Below are positions 28,801-37,167 of a stretch of DNA of 37,167 bases, in pieces. How positions within the stretch are numbered: the first letter of the stretch is position 1; every line of letters begins with the position of its first letter. The stretch is from a bacterium (lineage in GTDB: Bacteria > Babelota > Babeliae > Babelales > JABDEC01). The notes under the pieces were generated by a model. That model saw only the letters and a program-made list of their open reading frames with translations. It did no database searches and was not told the DNA's origin. Location of the stretch: contig CANKEI010000003.1 in the NCBI GenBank assembly GCA_947481115.1, positions 1 through 37,167 on the forward strand, in the 5' to 3' direction. Made by a program: the position numbers and the translations under genes.

Positions 28801-31499
28801 ATAGAAATGGCCTTACCCCATGGTGCTGGCAATAGTCTCTCATAATACGTTTTTTGTCCATCCATATCACCGTTTTTAACGGCAGTAAAATAAGCTTGAT
28901 AGTTAGGATTAATATAATTTCCATTAGCATCTTTACCATTTATAATTGGGTCTAGTGGACTACTTTGGTTAGACAAAATTAACATTAATTCTTCTTGTAA
29001 TTCAGCTAAATAAGCCTGGAGAGTAGTTGGCTCAGCACCTTTTAAGGCTTCACCAATAGTTGTAGACGGACCTATTTTAGTGATCGGTTCGCAATTTATT
29101 ACGGTTTTATCATTGCTCCTACAGTTGACTAAATTGCCGTTTTTATCACAGCAAGTGTTCCCGGTATATTTTAATTTATTAACATAATCAGTGGCGGCTT
29201 TGATCGTCAATAAATCACCAATCGCACTAGCATACGTTTGCCCAACGGTTAAATCATGGTTAAATATTTCATTGAAAGCGGTGATAGTTGTATTATATAT
29301 ATTGGCACAAATCAAATTATATAATGCGCCATTGGTAGGATCAGAATTAAAAAGACCTGGGGATCCTTGAGGCTGACAGGTACCAGTAGCGGCGCCAGTA
29401 GGTATGTCACAATAACTGTTTTGGCAGGTATAAGATAAGCCTAACTCTTTTGGGTAGATAACACTACAGTTTTCATTAGTTTTACATTGCAAGACGCATT
29501 GCCCATTTAAACAGATTAGGTCGGATGCATTATATGGCGTAGTCGGGTCAGTTGAAACTGTGCAGTCTGATGTTTGTCCGCAAGCACCGCCAAAGCAAGC
29601 AGGTTGTCCATATAAACCATCTGCAATTATGCAATTGAGACTTTCGGCTGTTCCCGTACAGGCATTGCTAGGTACGGAATAGATACAGGTGTTGATATTT
29701 GTGCCACAGGCTGCGGCATTTTCACAACAAACTGTACCATTGCAACACATAGTTCCATCAGCCGTATTCGTTGTTGTATTTAAGCATGATGCACCAATAC
29801 AGGAACCGACAATTTGGGTAAGGTTAAAATTAGTACCACTTGTAGAGCAGGTGATATAGTCATTGGTGTTGTCAGGGCACGAAATACCCAAGCTTAAATT
29901 ACTTTCAGAGAATAAACAGGTTATCCCTATAGTTACCGGTGGATTAGCGATATTGCCAGAACCTGTAGTCTCACTAGCATTAGATGGATTAATCATGAAA
30001 CCATAAATTGGACCACCATTCGATGTAGCATCGCTTGGTTGGCCAGAACCTTGAACTAAGGCATAGTTATAATCATAGGTGCCAGGCGTAGTTCCGCCAA
30101 TTACAAGACCAGGCCAAGTTGGATTTAAATATAGTTCTGATTCTTCAATAGCATTTAGTAGAGCTTGCGTATTGACACTTTCATCTGGATTAGTTTCGCT
30201 ACAGATCACACTAAATTGATTAAATAAACCATCTTGAGGGTTACTAATAATCTGGCAACTTAGAGTGCCGCTAATATCACAGCAGGCTGGTGGAGTCCCT
30301 CCTGTGACAGCGCATGTGCTTATACTGCCAGCGCAATTAGGCGCAATTTGGACATTCACTTTGATTTCTTGAGTTAATGCATAAATGGTAGGTACATTTG
30401 CAGCTGTAATAAGGGAAACATTATTTGAATTTAAATAGTTAATGCCACCAGTGCCAGCAGGCGGAGGAGCTTCTGTAGCACTAATATATTGATAGTAATC
30501 TGCACTATAGTTAGCATTTTTGATTAAGATGGATGGAATAGCGGTGAATGGTGTAGTATTACTGTTTAATGTATAAGTATCGAGCCCAAGGCCATGACAA
30601 GTATCAGTTTGCATACAATTAAGTACTGGTAATGGGTTATTGGGAGGTATAATCCAATTACCGTTACCATCCTTGTTTTTAGGATAATTTGTTGGAACCA
30701 GTGTGCAAACAGTTGTTTTACCATCTTCCGGCCATAATTGACAGGTTAAGCCACCTGTTAAGCCGCAGTTAGTAGCATCCATAGTACCAAGTGCAGTAGA
30801 GCAATTTGCGCCAGCATTGTTTAGGACGCATACGCCAGAATTTTGATCACATGCCAGATCTGGATTAGGGGTTATTTTATCATTTTGCAAGCAATCTTTG
30901 CTAGTTTGGCAAGCTGCGCCAATATTTGTGGCACAAATGCCTTCCGTACAATATAGATCATAATCTGATTTGCCATACGGCATATTAATGCAATCAGAAT
31001 TGGAAGCACATTTTTGCGCGACAGTCTGATAGGCTTGATTAATAATGCCTGCGGTGGTCGCAGATCCTTGATAAACACTGGTGCCAAGCATGTTAGCTTC
31101 AGCCAAAGCAATTTGGTCAAGTGTCCAGTTAATGGCACTCATAAAGCTAGTCGCTTTATCAACCACAAGTTGAAAATTAGTGCCATAGTTAGTGAGCGCA
31201 TCTACTATTTTATTATTTAATAAATCTGAAACGGATATCTGATCAAATGCTTCAAAAGCATCTACGTCAGTTTCATATTGTGGTAAACCGCAGCTTTGTT
31301 GGCAATTTACTATAGAGGCATTATCTTTATGGGCACATTGACAATAGGTGTTTTTACAATAGTTAATATCAAATGCGCCGCCAACAGGGCAGGAAGGGGG
31401 TGTTTGAGCAAATAGCTCTACAGGTACACCAGTTAATACTAGTGCTATGGTCAGTAAGCGACAAAGCTTTTTACTAATGGTTCGTATAAACTTATTCAT
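22875..31499 (-). CDS. Giant secreted/membrane-anchored repeat protein (2874 aa)
   Basis: Signal peptide (MNKFIRTISKKLCRLLTIALVLTGVPVELFAQ), Cys-rich N-terminal part, degenerate helical repeats (LNTDL..LL..FNPTN, YLFNPLAT..., AIQQLI.DA), C-terminal TM (EYAMGLFILQILLGAGFATYKYF) and charged tail. Confidence 0.85.
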   Translation of the reverse strand: MNKFIRTISKKLCRLLTIALVLTGVPVELFAQTPPSCPVGGAFDINYCKNTYCQCAHKDNASIVNCQQSCGLPQYETDVDAFEAFDQISVSDLLNNKIVDALTNYGTNFQLVVDKATSFMSAINWTLDQIALAEANMLGTSVYQGSATTAGIINQAYQTVAQKCASNSDCINMPYGKSDYDLYCTEGICATNIGAACQTSKDCLQNDKITPNPDLACDQNSGVCVLNNAGANCSTALGTMDATNCGLTGGLTCQLWPEDGKTTVCTLVPTNYPKNKDGNGNWIIPPNNPLPVLNCMQTDTCHGLGLDTYTLNSNTTPFTAIPSILIKNANYSADYYQYISATEAPPPAGTGGINYLNSNNVSLITAANVPTIYALTQEIKVNVQIAPNCAGSISTCAVTGGTPPACCDISGTLSCQIISNPQDGLFNQFSVICSETNPDESVNTQALLNAIEESELYLNPTWPGLVIGGTTPGTYDYNYALVQGSGQPSDATSNGGPIYGFMINPSNASETTGSGNIANPPVTIGITCLFSESNLSLGISCPDNTNDYITCSTSGTNFNLTQIVGSCIGASCLNTTTNTADGTMCCNGTVCCENAAACGTNINTCIYSVPSNACTGTAESLNCIIADGLYGQPACFGGACGQTSDCTVSTDPTTPYNASDLICLNGQCVLQCKTNENCSVIYPKELGLSYTCQNSYCDIPTGAATGTCQPQGSPGLFNSDPTNGALYNLICANIYNTTITAFNEIFNHDLTVGQTYASAIGDLLTIKAATDYVNKLKYTGNTCCDKNGNLVNCRSNDKTVINCEPITKIGPSTTIGEALKGAEPTTLQAYLAELQEELMLILSNQSSPLDPIINGKDANGNYINPNYQAYFTAVKNGDMDGQKTYYERLLPAPWGKAISMLKINPTTKEPEICTDTTDASCSSTPLPAYQAISTAYNKLTTDLADSIQLQKTDFPALLNSIYCPTTLNCITFPSATPNAATALYQFYTDIQTAKGTKTETDFGTFLQQTATQNNTGANIATVMADYQALINNLRNNTKLTAAFATLWAMVFTGDTSSPQLTNLQNAYQQLIIDSQSITVKTTTLNVDLLTLIQAMQLYINDIPQGNQTFQQSNLASDYNTLVGDIQNKYSSSYIAKQLSAVLNDIYQTTTTACVAPVAPATTFTGPLPCQAYYSLINDIQTPANSATLNTDIAAILNIPFQQAKVDLNAQYQTVLTDVNSKSANLAADTLNLIHLAFGETDTKADNTVAPLYQALITDIQSVPNVSQKDDLDAVFKAITTLSDNITLGDLFTALTTIPTSGQQATMENLFTAMTTILPQTGALSPILLADFITELTTIVPQSTVPLIQQQLFISLFSALSTVPKGQRWPEQMTAYITAQLNSLTTSLAALISSINSSPITNLNTTLPTLLAYLFNPQVTPANLAIVETAYSNLANAIKANNSSIPTLTTALIAALLATTNVTSAEIPAALVTAIQQLITDAVGTTLVATTLNTDLDNLLVNFNPTNASVIANYYQLLTSSVATTTANIAPYTNVATKALITPIQLTNLETSLSNLINHINTNGFTQLSTDIPNFLTYLFNPLATAAEITNVQTAYTSLVAGINGSSAASLMVSLLAKLTANTELNILSSALKQLIIDTTQVTPIAATLNTDLNNILTSFNSTNQNAITSAYQSLADSAAVASTNLVPYKNLTAAQLTNMETNLDALINSINLPPSFAGLNTDIPTCLSYLFNPLATTANITATQTAYTNLTASIKNNIPAQIQTDLASLMLTLTTATEPVTLMTAIQQLATDALATKPVSATLNTDLANLLANFNPTNQVAIENTYAQLVNGAAIATQNLAPYAGLTAAQLINLQTNLAQVINDINGQNYGSLNYPYLPKMLAYLFNPLATLAELTTVSTAYGKLVAGINTSGETPTEIAALAATLMGSLTTNHQLTLDLTNAIIQLAKDALATKPVSATLNTDLVNILNNFNPTNQIKIATIYQQTLESAAIATANLALYYNNPNAANNKIPGTPSDRQLAMVENKIENVIYAVQTNNLINLNKYLPVMLTYLFNPIPNNSALDNIELAYTTLITGITIPATTTFINKLTTVTQTGTMISAIQQLITDAQSANPGSAALYADLLNLFTNFNPSEDIATPYNKMVTDINAYTATAKALNTDLLNLFTYLAHLALAASADQIKTDFNQLVSDLGQTAQTGDMNRLMTDIFGATQPAQLATALQTLILDVLSEQTSTQLNTDLNALLSVDITQAIQNITTAYTAVAAAAANPANTTAAALTKLLTDIYGNATVSAELSAAYNTIIEDIASGATSAILFADLSKLLQQLTPTAVTNHLAINTEALAVVADLDMAIGTTLTNDTKALLDATFPSTMTDLNTELLQLITDINLDLGASGTTTLNADMLALLSEMAVQNGNPSPTDMPKFYNAVVSDINTGASAAATLTTDLTTLLASLYNTNDNGIIQGALFSAFQNMITALQDSSSAAMTNQNSSMPLLLYAINNFPITELPLILIEMINGKAETASPASYLSGATGGNGVPILGTQVSFNFPNPMPSPLIVGPWSMYDVDLAKELSVAYANNTLLANTESPSQTTFKDLPGQYSGIHFPQIAIDYTEYKTAVLSGSINQTTPSPIVSNWCAGSVVQTKDAAGNITSNWQCDTPYSVPAMDAYFALLADYQIYSTVQGYFQTATPPQPPPGTGSWSQDITEYAMGLFILQILLGAGFATYKYFKEKAADKKKVAEAKEKAEGNESANRSGTAEAISTDKGTRAGQKVEAGTRAKEVEGGPTATDRAAGSKANAVENLVDEIRLGRIKGITYGQKVNEMTDELKTKLSSAMVEASGREVTAEEAMAQIAKAFEGKVDSAIEDILRDIKF
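25100..27600 (-). repeat. Degenerate internal coding repeats of the giant ORF, about 455-507 nt per unit
   Basis: YLFNP codon blocks (ggattaaayaartar on +) at about 25330, 25837, 26302, 26758 and 27253. Confidence 0.8.
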
Positions 31500-31727
31500 A
31501 AATATCTGTCCCCAAAATCTTTTGGTTTCCCCAAAAAATTAATTTAATATTTTTGATATTAACAATTAATTTAATTCTTAATAATTACACTTAGGTTAAG
31601 AATAATTAAACTAGTGATTGAGATACAAGAGTATGGGGATAATTATTGGATTAACTGTTATGTTAGGGCCTAAACTTGAAAAATTTAGTTTAAGTTGTGT
31701 GGACGATTTATGTGTTTATAGATTATT

Positions 31728-31824
31728 TATGGTTCGATATGCCCTAATGGGCTACTCGCCACGAACGTGCCCAGCGACTGTACCCGTCATATCTTTTTGG
31801 ATATGACGGGTGTATCGAACCATA
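31728..31824. repeat. Family B palindromic element with 12-bp TIRs and internal hairpin
   Basis: tatggttcgata ... tatcgaaccata ends; internal acccgtcatatc-tttttg-gatatgacgggt perfect 12-bp stem. Confidence 0.85.
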
Positions 31825-31843
31825 TCAACTAGTTTCATTTCTA

Positions 31844-34183
31844 TTAAGCTGCGCTGACTAAGACATGATCTAAGACTTCGTTAGCAGTGTGTACCCAGAT
31901 CAGTTCTAGGTCGCCCACAATATCTTTAAGCTTAGATAGTTCATTTTGATTCTTAAATGGTAAAATTACGGACTTTAAGCCGTTACGCCTAGCAGCTAGT
32001 ACTTTTTCTTTCACGCCGCCGATCGGCATCACTTCGCCTTGCAAATTTAGTTCGCCAGTCATAGCATAACTAGCTTTAATCGGACGTTTGGTGAAGGCTG
32101 ATAAAATGGCTGACAAGATGGTAATTCCCGCTGAAGGGCCATCTTTAGGCACTGCACCAGCTGGTACGTGAATATGTAGATCGGTAGTATCGAACAATTC
32201 ATGCGCGATCTTAAATTCAGCAGCATGGGCCCGCGCGTAGCTTAAAGCAGCCTGCGCAGATTCTTTCATGACGTCGCCTAATTGACCAGTTAAAGTTAAC
32301 TTACCTTTGCCTGGCATTAAGACCGCTTCGATTTTAATTATATCGCCGCCATAACTGGTCCAAGCTAGCCCATTACAGATCCCAATCGAGTTCTCACGAC
32401 TAAGTGTATCTTCGATAAAGATCTTGGGCCCCAGGAATTCCATAATATTAGCACAGGTAAATTCTGGAATCGTAGTTTGTTCTACAAATTGTCTAGTTGC
32501 TTTAGAACACAGTTTCTTGATGGTACGCTCGAGTTGTCGTACACCAGCTTCACGGGTATAAGAACTGATAATATCAGCTAGTAATAGATCTGAAAGTGGG
32601 ACATGGTGATGCTCTAAGCCCGCTTCTTTTAGTGCACGAGGTACAATATAGTTACGGGCAATCTGGAGTTTTTCTTCTTGGGTGTAGCCCGAGACATGAA
32701 TGATTTCCATGCGATCGCGTAATGGTTCAGAGATCGTATCTAAGCTATTAGCCGTAGCAATGAAAATCGCTTTCGAGAGATCAAATGGGACGCCTAAATA
32801 ATTATCGTAGAAAGTTTTGTTTTGATGTGGATCTAGCACTTCTAGCATGGCCGCTGATGGGTCACCTCTAAAGTCTGTGCCGATCTTGTCGATTTCATCG
32901 ATAATAATTACCGGATTATTACTTTTAGCTTTACGGATGCCCTGAATGAATCGGCCTGGCATCGCGCCCACATAAGTCCGTCGATGGCCACGAATTTCAG
33001 CTTCATCACGGATGCCACCAAGTGATATGCGTACGTAATTACGGTCTAAACACTTAGCGATCGATTTGCCTAATGAAGTCTTACCAGTACCTGGCGGTCC
33101 GGCAAAACATAAAATTGGTGCCGCGGAATCTTGTTTGAGATTACAGACTGAGATAAAATCTAAAATTCTTTCTTTGACTTCTTCGAGACCATAGTGATCT
33201 TCATCTAAGATCTTGCGCGCATGTTTTAAATCTAAAATATCAGTCGTAGCTTCGGTCCATGGTAAAGAAAAAATCCAGTCCAGATAGTTACGTGTGACGG
33301 TAGCCTCCATGGAATCGGGGGCAGTTTTTTCTAAACGATTTAATTGACGATTAATCTCTTCACGAACTTCAACAGAAACTGGCAAGGTAGCTAATTTATC
33401 ACGCATGATTTCTAGATCATCACAATCATCTTCGCCGAGCTCTTTCTTGATCGCTTTAAGTTGTTCCCGTAAATAATATTCTTTTTGCGATTGGTTCATG
33501 GCTTCGCGGGCATTATTGCGAATTTGCTCTTGCACTTCTGAAACTTGTACTTCACCTTGTAATAACTTATAAATGGTTTTTAAAAATAGACAGGTGTCAT
33601 TAATTTCTAATAATTCTTGCAGTTTTTCTACTTTAAGATTTAAGTGTGACAAAATAAAATCAGCTATTTTATCTGGATCTTCCATCTTAGAAATAATTAT
33701 ATGAAAGTCGGGACTGAAACTATAACCATTCGCATTGATGCGTTCACTAAAAGCTTTAATATCTTTAATGCAGTCGGCAATGGCAGATTTATTATCATTA
33801 ATGGGTGTGATCTTACTAATTTTAGCAACTAAAAAGCTGTCGTCAGCTTGTAATTTATCGACCGTAGCTTTGCAGATACCCTGAACTAAAATTTTGATGC
33901 CCCCATTTGGTAACTTTACTACCCGCATAATTGTAGAAACGGTACCCGTACTATATAGATCTTTGGTACCAATCGCCTCCTGTTCTTCGGATTTCATCCG
34001 TGTGCCTAATAATAAAACCAGCTTCGAGCCATTTAAAGCTTGCTCAATGCCATTAATGATTTTTTCATCGACCACTAGTAGTGGTACGATCATATGCGGG
34101 AAAACAATCGTGTCCATGGTAGGCACAACGGGTATGATTTCCGGTATTGAAGATAAAGAATCTCTGTCATTGCTTGTATCCAC
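31844..34183 (-). CDS. lon: ATP-dependent protease Lon
   Basis: LCFAGPPGTGKTSLGKSIAKCLDRNYVRISLGGIRDEAEIRGHRRTYVGAMPGRFIQGIRKA, PKDGPSAGITILSAILSAFT catalytic Ser region, GGVKEKVLAARRNG. Confidence 0.98.
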   Translation of the reverse strand: MDTSNDRDSLSSIPEIIPVVPTMDTIVFPHMIVPLLVVDEKIINGIEQALNGSKLVLLLGTRMKSEEQEAIGTKDLYSTGTVSTIMRVVKLPNGGIKILVQGICKATVDKLQADDSFLVAKISKITPINDNKSAIADCIKDIKAFSERINANGYSFSPDFHIIISKMEDPDKIADFILSHLNLKVEKLQELLEINDTCLFLKTIYKLLQGEVQVSEVQEQIRNNAREAMNQSQKEYYLREQLKAIKKELGEDDCDDLEIMRDKLATLPVSVEVREEINRQLNRLEKTAPDSMEATVTRNYLDWIFSLPWTEATTDILDLKHARKILDEDHYGLEEVKERILDFISVCNLKQDSAAPILCFAGPPGTGKTSLGKSIAKCLDRNYVRISLGGIRDEAEIRGHRRTYVGAMPGRFIQGIRKAKSNNPVIIIDEIDKIGTDFRGDPSAAMLEVLDPHQNKTFYDNYLGVPFDLSKAIFIATANSLDTISEPLRDRMEIIHVSGYTQEEKLQIARNYIVPRALKEAGLEHHHVPLSDLLLADIISSYTREAGVRQLERTIKKLCSKATRQFVEQTTIPEFTCANIMEFLGPKIFIEDTLSRENSIGICNGLAWTSYGGDIIKIEAVLMPGKGKLTLTGQLGDVMKESAQAALSYARAHAAEFKIAHELFDTTDLHIHVPAGAVPKDGPSAGITILSAILSAFTKRPIKASYAMTGELNLQGEVMPIGGVKEKVLAARRNGLKSVILPFKNQNELSKLKDIVGDLELIWVHTANEVLDHVLVSAA

Positions 34184-34311
34184 AATGCCCCCCTATGTTT
34201 TGGCGATTGACAATACTCCAGCAGTTTAGAATGCTGGTTATCTAAAAAACAATATTTTGGTATTCTGAGTAGTCGAAACTCAGTTGGGCTAGTTAACTTT
34301 GTGAGTAATTT

Positions 34312-36413
<2,102 letters not shown>

Positions 36414-36442
36414 AATAGAGTTATAAAAAAACAAAGTCCTAA

Positions 36443-36515
36443 TTTCCCGCTCCAGGCGTCGCCAGAGGCTATGCCGGACACGGTCGTCCCGAGCGAAGTC
36501 GAGGGATGCTGCGGG
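36443..36515 (+). repeat. Partial family A element (C6) between atpD and atpC
   Basis: tttcccgctccaggcgtcgccagaggctatgccggacacggtcgtcccgagcgaagtcgagggatgctgcggg. Confidence 0.85.
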
Positions 36516-36560
36516 TATGATTTCGAGAACAAACTATATATTGTGAAAGAAATTATATCT

Positions 36561-36806
36561 ATGAAACTACAGTTAATTTCGCTGGATCAACCAGTGTATG
36601 AATATGAAATTAGTTGGCTAGAATTAGATACAACTACCGGTAATTATGTAATTCAGCCGGGTCATGCACCCATGATTTTAATTTTAACACCAGACTCTAA
36701 AGTAACTTGTTGTTTAGTTAGAAACGGCGAACAAAAATTGTTTATAATTCGAGATGGGATAGTGCATATTAAACGAGATGGTATAATCTTGAGTTACAAT
36801 AGTTAA
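36561..36806 (+). CDS. atpC: ATP synthase epsilon subunit, short form
   Basis: MKLQLISLDQPVYEYEISWLELDTTTGNYVIQPGHAPMILILTPDSKVTCCLVRNGEQKLFIIRDGIVHIKRDGIILSYNS; follows atpD; the longer ORF start (36471) lies in the repeat. Confidence 0.8.
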   Translation: MKLQLISLDQPVYEYEISWLELDTTTGNYVIQPGHAPMILILTPDSKVTCCLVRNGEQKLFIIRDGIVHIKRDGIILSYNS

Positions 36807-36887
36807 ATTAAATAATATTAGACACAATCCTAAAAGCAGCAATCAAGGGGCTAATATTAGAAGAAGCAGTCACCTTAAGCAATAATA

Positions 36888-37167
36888 TTATCTTGAGTTA
36901 TTTTTTTTAAGCGCTTGAATCTGTTCAATACTTAAACCAGTTGTCTGTACAATTGTCGCAATATCTAAAACATCTAATAGCCGTTTTGCAATTTCAAGCG
37001 CTTTTTTTTGTTCACCCTTAGCCAACCCCTTAACCTCACCCTTAGCTTCAGCAGTTTCAATTTGGCTGATTTGGGATCGTAAAGCATCTAAATATTTTTC
37101 GTATTGCAGCATTTCTTGATTAGACCAATTACTTTGGGCTAGCAGACCAAAAGCATCCGTAAAATTA
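36888..37167 (-). CDS. C-terminal part of an Rpn-family (PD-(D/E)XK recombination-promoting nuclease/putative transposase) protein, continuing beyond the window
   Basis: Reading frame open to window end: NFTDAFGLLAQSNWSNQEMLQYEKYLDALRSQISQIETAEAKGEVKGLAKGEQKKALEIAKRLLDVLDIATIVQTTGLSIEQIQALKK, the characteristic Rpn/PDDEXK C-terminal tail. Confidence 0.75.
   Translation of the reverse strand, partial: NFTDAFGLLAQSNWSNQEMLQYEKYLDALRSQISQIETAEAKGEVKGLAKGEQKKALEIAKRLLDVLDIATIVQTTGLSIEQIQALKKNNSR

Noticed and set aside
31500-31620. AT-rich inverted repeats (ttaattcttaa...ttaagaataattaa) as a regulatory site or origin
   Set aside because: Low-complexity AT-rich intergenic DNA gives such matches easily; no DnaA boxes or other support seen.
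31618-31806. 62-aa ORF between lon and the giant gene
   Set aside because: Half of it is the family B element; no coding signature.
36780-36900. Duplicated 3' end of atpC (aatcttgagttac / tatcttgagttat)
   Set aside because: Only about 11 nt identical in AT-rich sequence; could be chance, unlike the 47-bp enolase duplication.

Overview
AT-rich bacterial chromosomal window. It carries housekeeping genes (aspS, a divergent enolase, galE, moxR-type ATPase, lon, orn, atpD, atpC), three outer-membrane beta-barrel-like genes (one truncated), and a minus-strand type II secretion/type IV pilus-like block (GspC-like, secretin, GspL/PilM-like, GspM/PilO-like, second secretin). It also carries one giant minus-strand ORF (2874 aa) predicted to encode a secreted, membrane-anchored repeat protein. 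The most notable feature is a family of short, GC-richer palindromic elements scattered through the window. Two near full-length copies (345-500 and 22716-22874, about 156-159 bp, opposite orientation) share 16-bp imperfect terminal inverted repeats (TAGA..TCTTCCGTAA). Partial copies occur between genes, in ORF leaders, inside a GspC-like ORF and at the stop codon of an antitoxin. A second family with TATGGTTCGATA termini occurs at 31728-31824, upstream of the second secretin, and in frame in the N-terminal extension of AtpD. These resemble Rickettsia-type palindromic elements / MITEs in behaviour. The interval 6.2-8.95 kb looks like a gene graveyard: a truncated YhcG/DUF1016 nuclease flanked by 47-bp copies of the enolase 3' end, a frameshifted RelE/HigB-like toxin with an intact antitoxin, and a 5'-truncated OMP gene. 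Taxonomy is inferred only: an intracellular-lifestyle, Gram-negative-type lineage such as Candidatus Dependentiae (TM6) is plausible but not demonstrated. All calls rest on reading the sequence and the supplied translations; no database search was run.
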